DNA of 5,635 nt from Leucobacter sp. (GTDB taxonomy: Bacteria > Actinomycetota > Actinomycetes > Actinomycetales > Microbacteriaceae). The position numbers were made by a program, and so were the translations under genes. Shown piece by piece: positions 5,561-5,635 of the stretch (its first letter is position 1; every line of letters starts with the position of its first letter). The DNA lies in the NCBI GenBank assembly GCA_017990305.1, contig JAGNOB010000148.1:1-5635 (forward strand), in the 5' to 3' direction. Below the pieces are notes generated by a model. The model did not search any database and was not told the DNA's origin. It saw nothing but the letters and a program-made list of their open reading frames with translations.

Positions 5561-5589
5561 AGTCTAGGGCGGAGATTAGTGGTTGTGCA
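5561..5589 (-). promoter_or_regulatory. Candidate leaderless promoter for the glutaredoxin-like gene
   Basis: On the minus strand TGCACA (5584-5589, 4/6 match to -35) and TAGACT (5561-5566, 4/6 match to -10) are separated by exactly 17 bases. Six bases follow the -10 before the GTG start, which places +1 on the first base of the start codon. The gene has no visible ribosome binding site, as expected for leaderless mRNA, which is common in actinobacteria. The -35 lies inside the end of the upstream gene. Motif strength is moderate and co-transcription with that gene is the alternative. Confidence 0.45.
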
Positions 5590-5635
5590 GCACGGCCCAA
5601 GCGATGAGGCTGTCGATGCGGCGCACATCGGCGCC
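5576..5635 (-). CDS. C-terminal end of an unidentified protein, cut by window edge
   Basis: The minus strand is open from the window edge to a TAA at 5576-5578 and reads GADVRRIDSLIAWAVLHNH, 19 codons. The amphipathic helix-like content, and the 21-base gap to the following gene on the same strand, suggest a real gene end. The fragment is too short to assign a family, and a random open frame of this size is possible. Confidence 0.5.
   Translation of the reverse strand, partial: GADVRRIDSLIAWAVLHNH

Overview
The window is GC-rich with a strong G/C preference at third codon positions, uses GTG starts and carries DUF836-type glutaredoxin and Dabb genes. This fits a high-GC actinobacterium, perhaps Microbacteriaceae; the family is a guess from style, not a measured assignment. 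I see no rRNA, tRNA, CRISPR, transposase or phage gene.

Left half, plus strand (1-2368): the 3' part of a LysR-type regulator gene, whose N-terminus lies outside the window, then a 227-base AT-richer gap, then a complete single-component FAD/NAD(P)H flavin monooxygenase-like oxidoreductase. The gap holds three arms of one motif forming two overlapping inverted repeats. The second repeat contains an exact ATC-N9-GAT (T-N11-A) LysR box. The simplest reading is that the LysR protein controls the oxidoreductase gene through this site.

Middle (2369-2533): a convergent gap with two strong hairpin regions, probably terminators for the two converging units, and three 14-bp tandem repeats that run into the end of the glycerate kinase gene.

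Right half, minus strand (5635 down to 2534), in transcription order: the last 19 codons of an unidentified gene, a small glutaredoxin-like (DUF836) protein, a Dabb-domain protein, a CdaR-type sugar-diacid regulator and a type I glycerate kinase. Gaps are 21, 37, 3 and 74 bases, so the genes look co-transcribed. The cdaR ribosome binding site lies inside the end of the Dabb gene. CdaR and glycerate kinase make functional sense together: CdaR proteins sense sugar diacids or glycerate, and glycerate kinase feeds the resulting glycerate into lower glycolysis. The glutaredoxin-like and Dabb genes have no obvious link to that pathway.

I find no convincing undescribed multi-gene system. The points most worth checking are the triple-arm operator, a possible leaderless promoter for the glutaredoxin-like gene, the 14-bp repeat array that places stops in all three minus-strand frames, and competing hairpins in the convergent gap.
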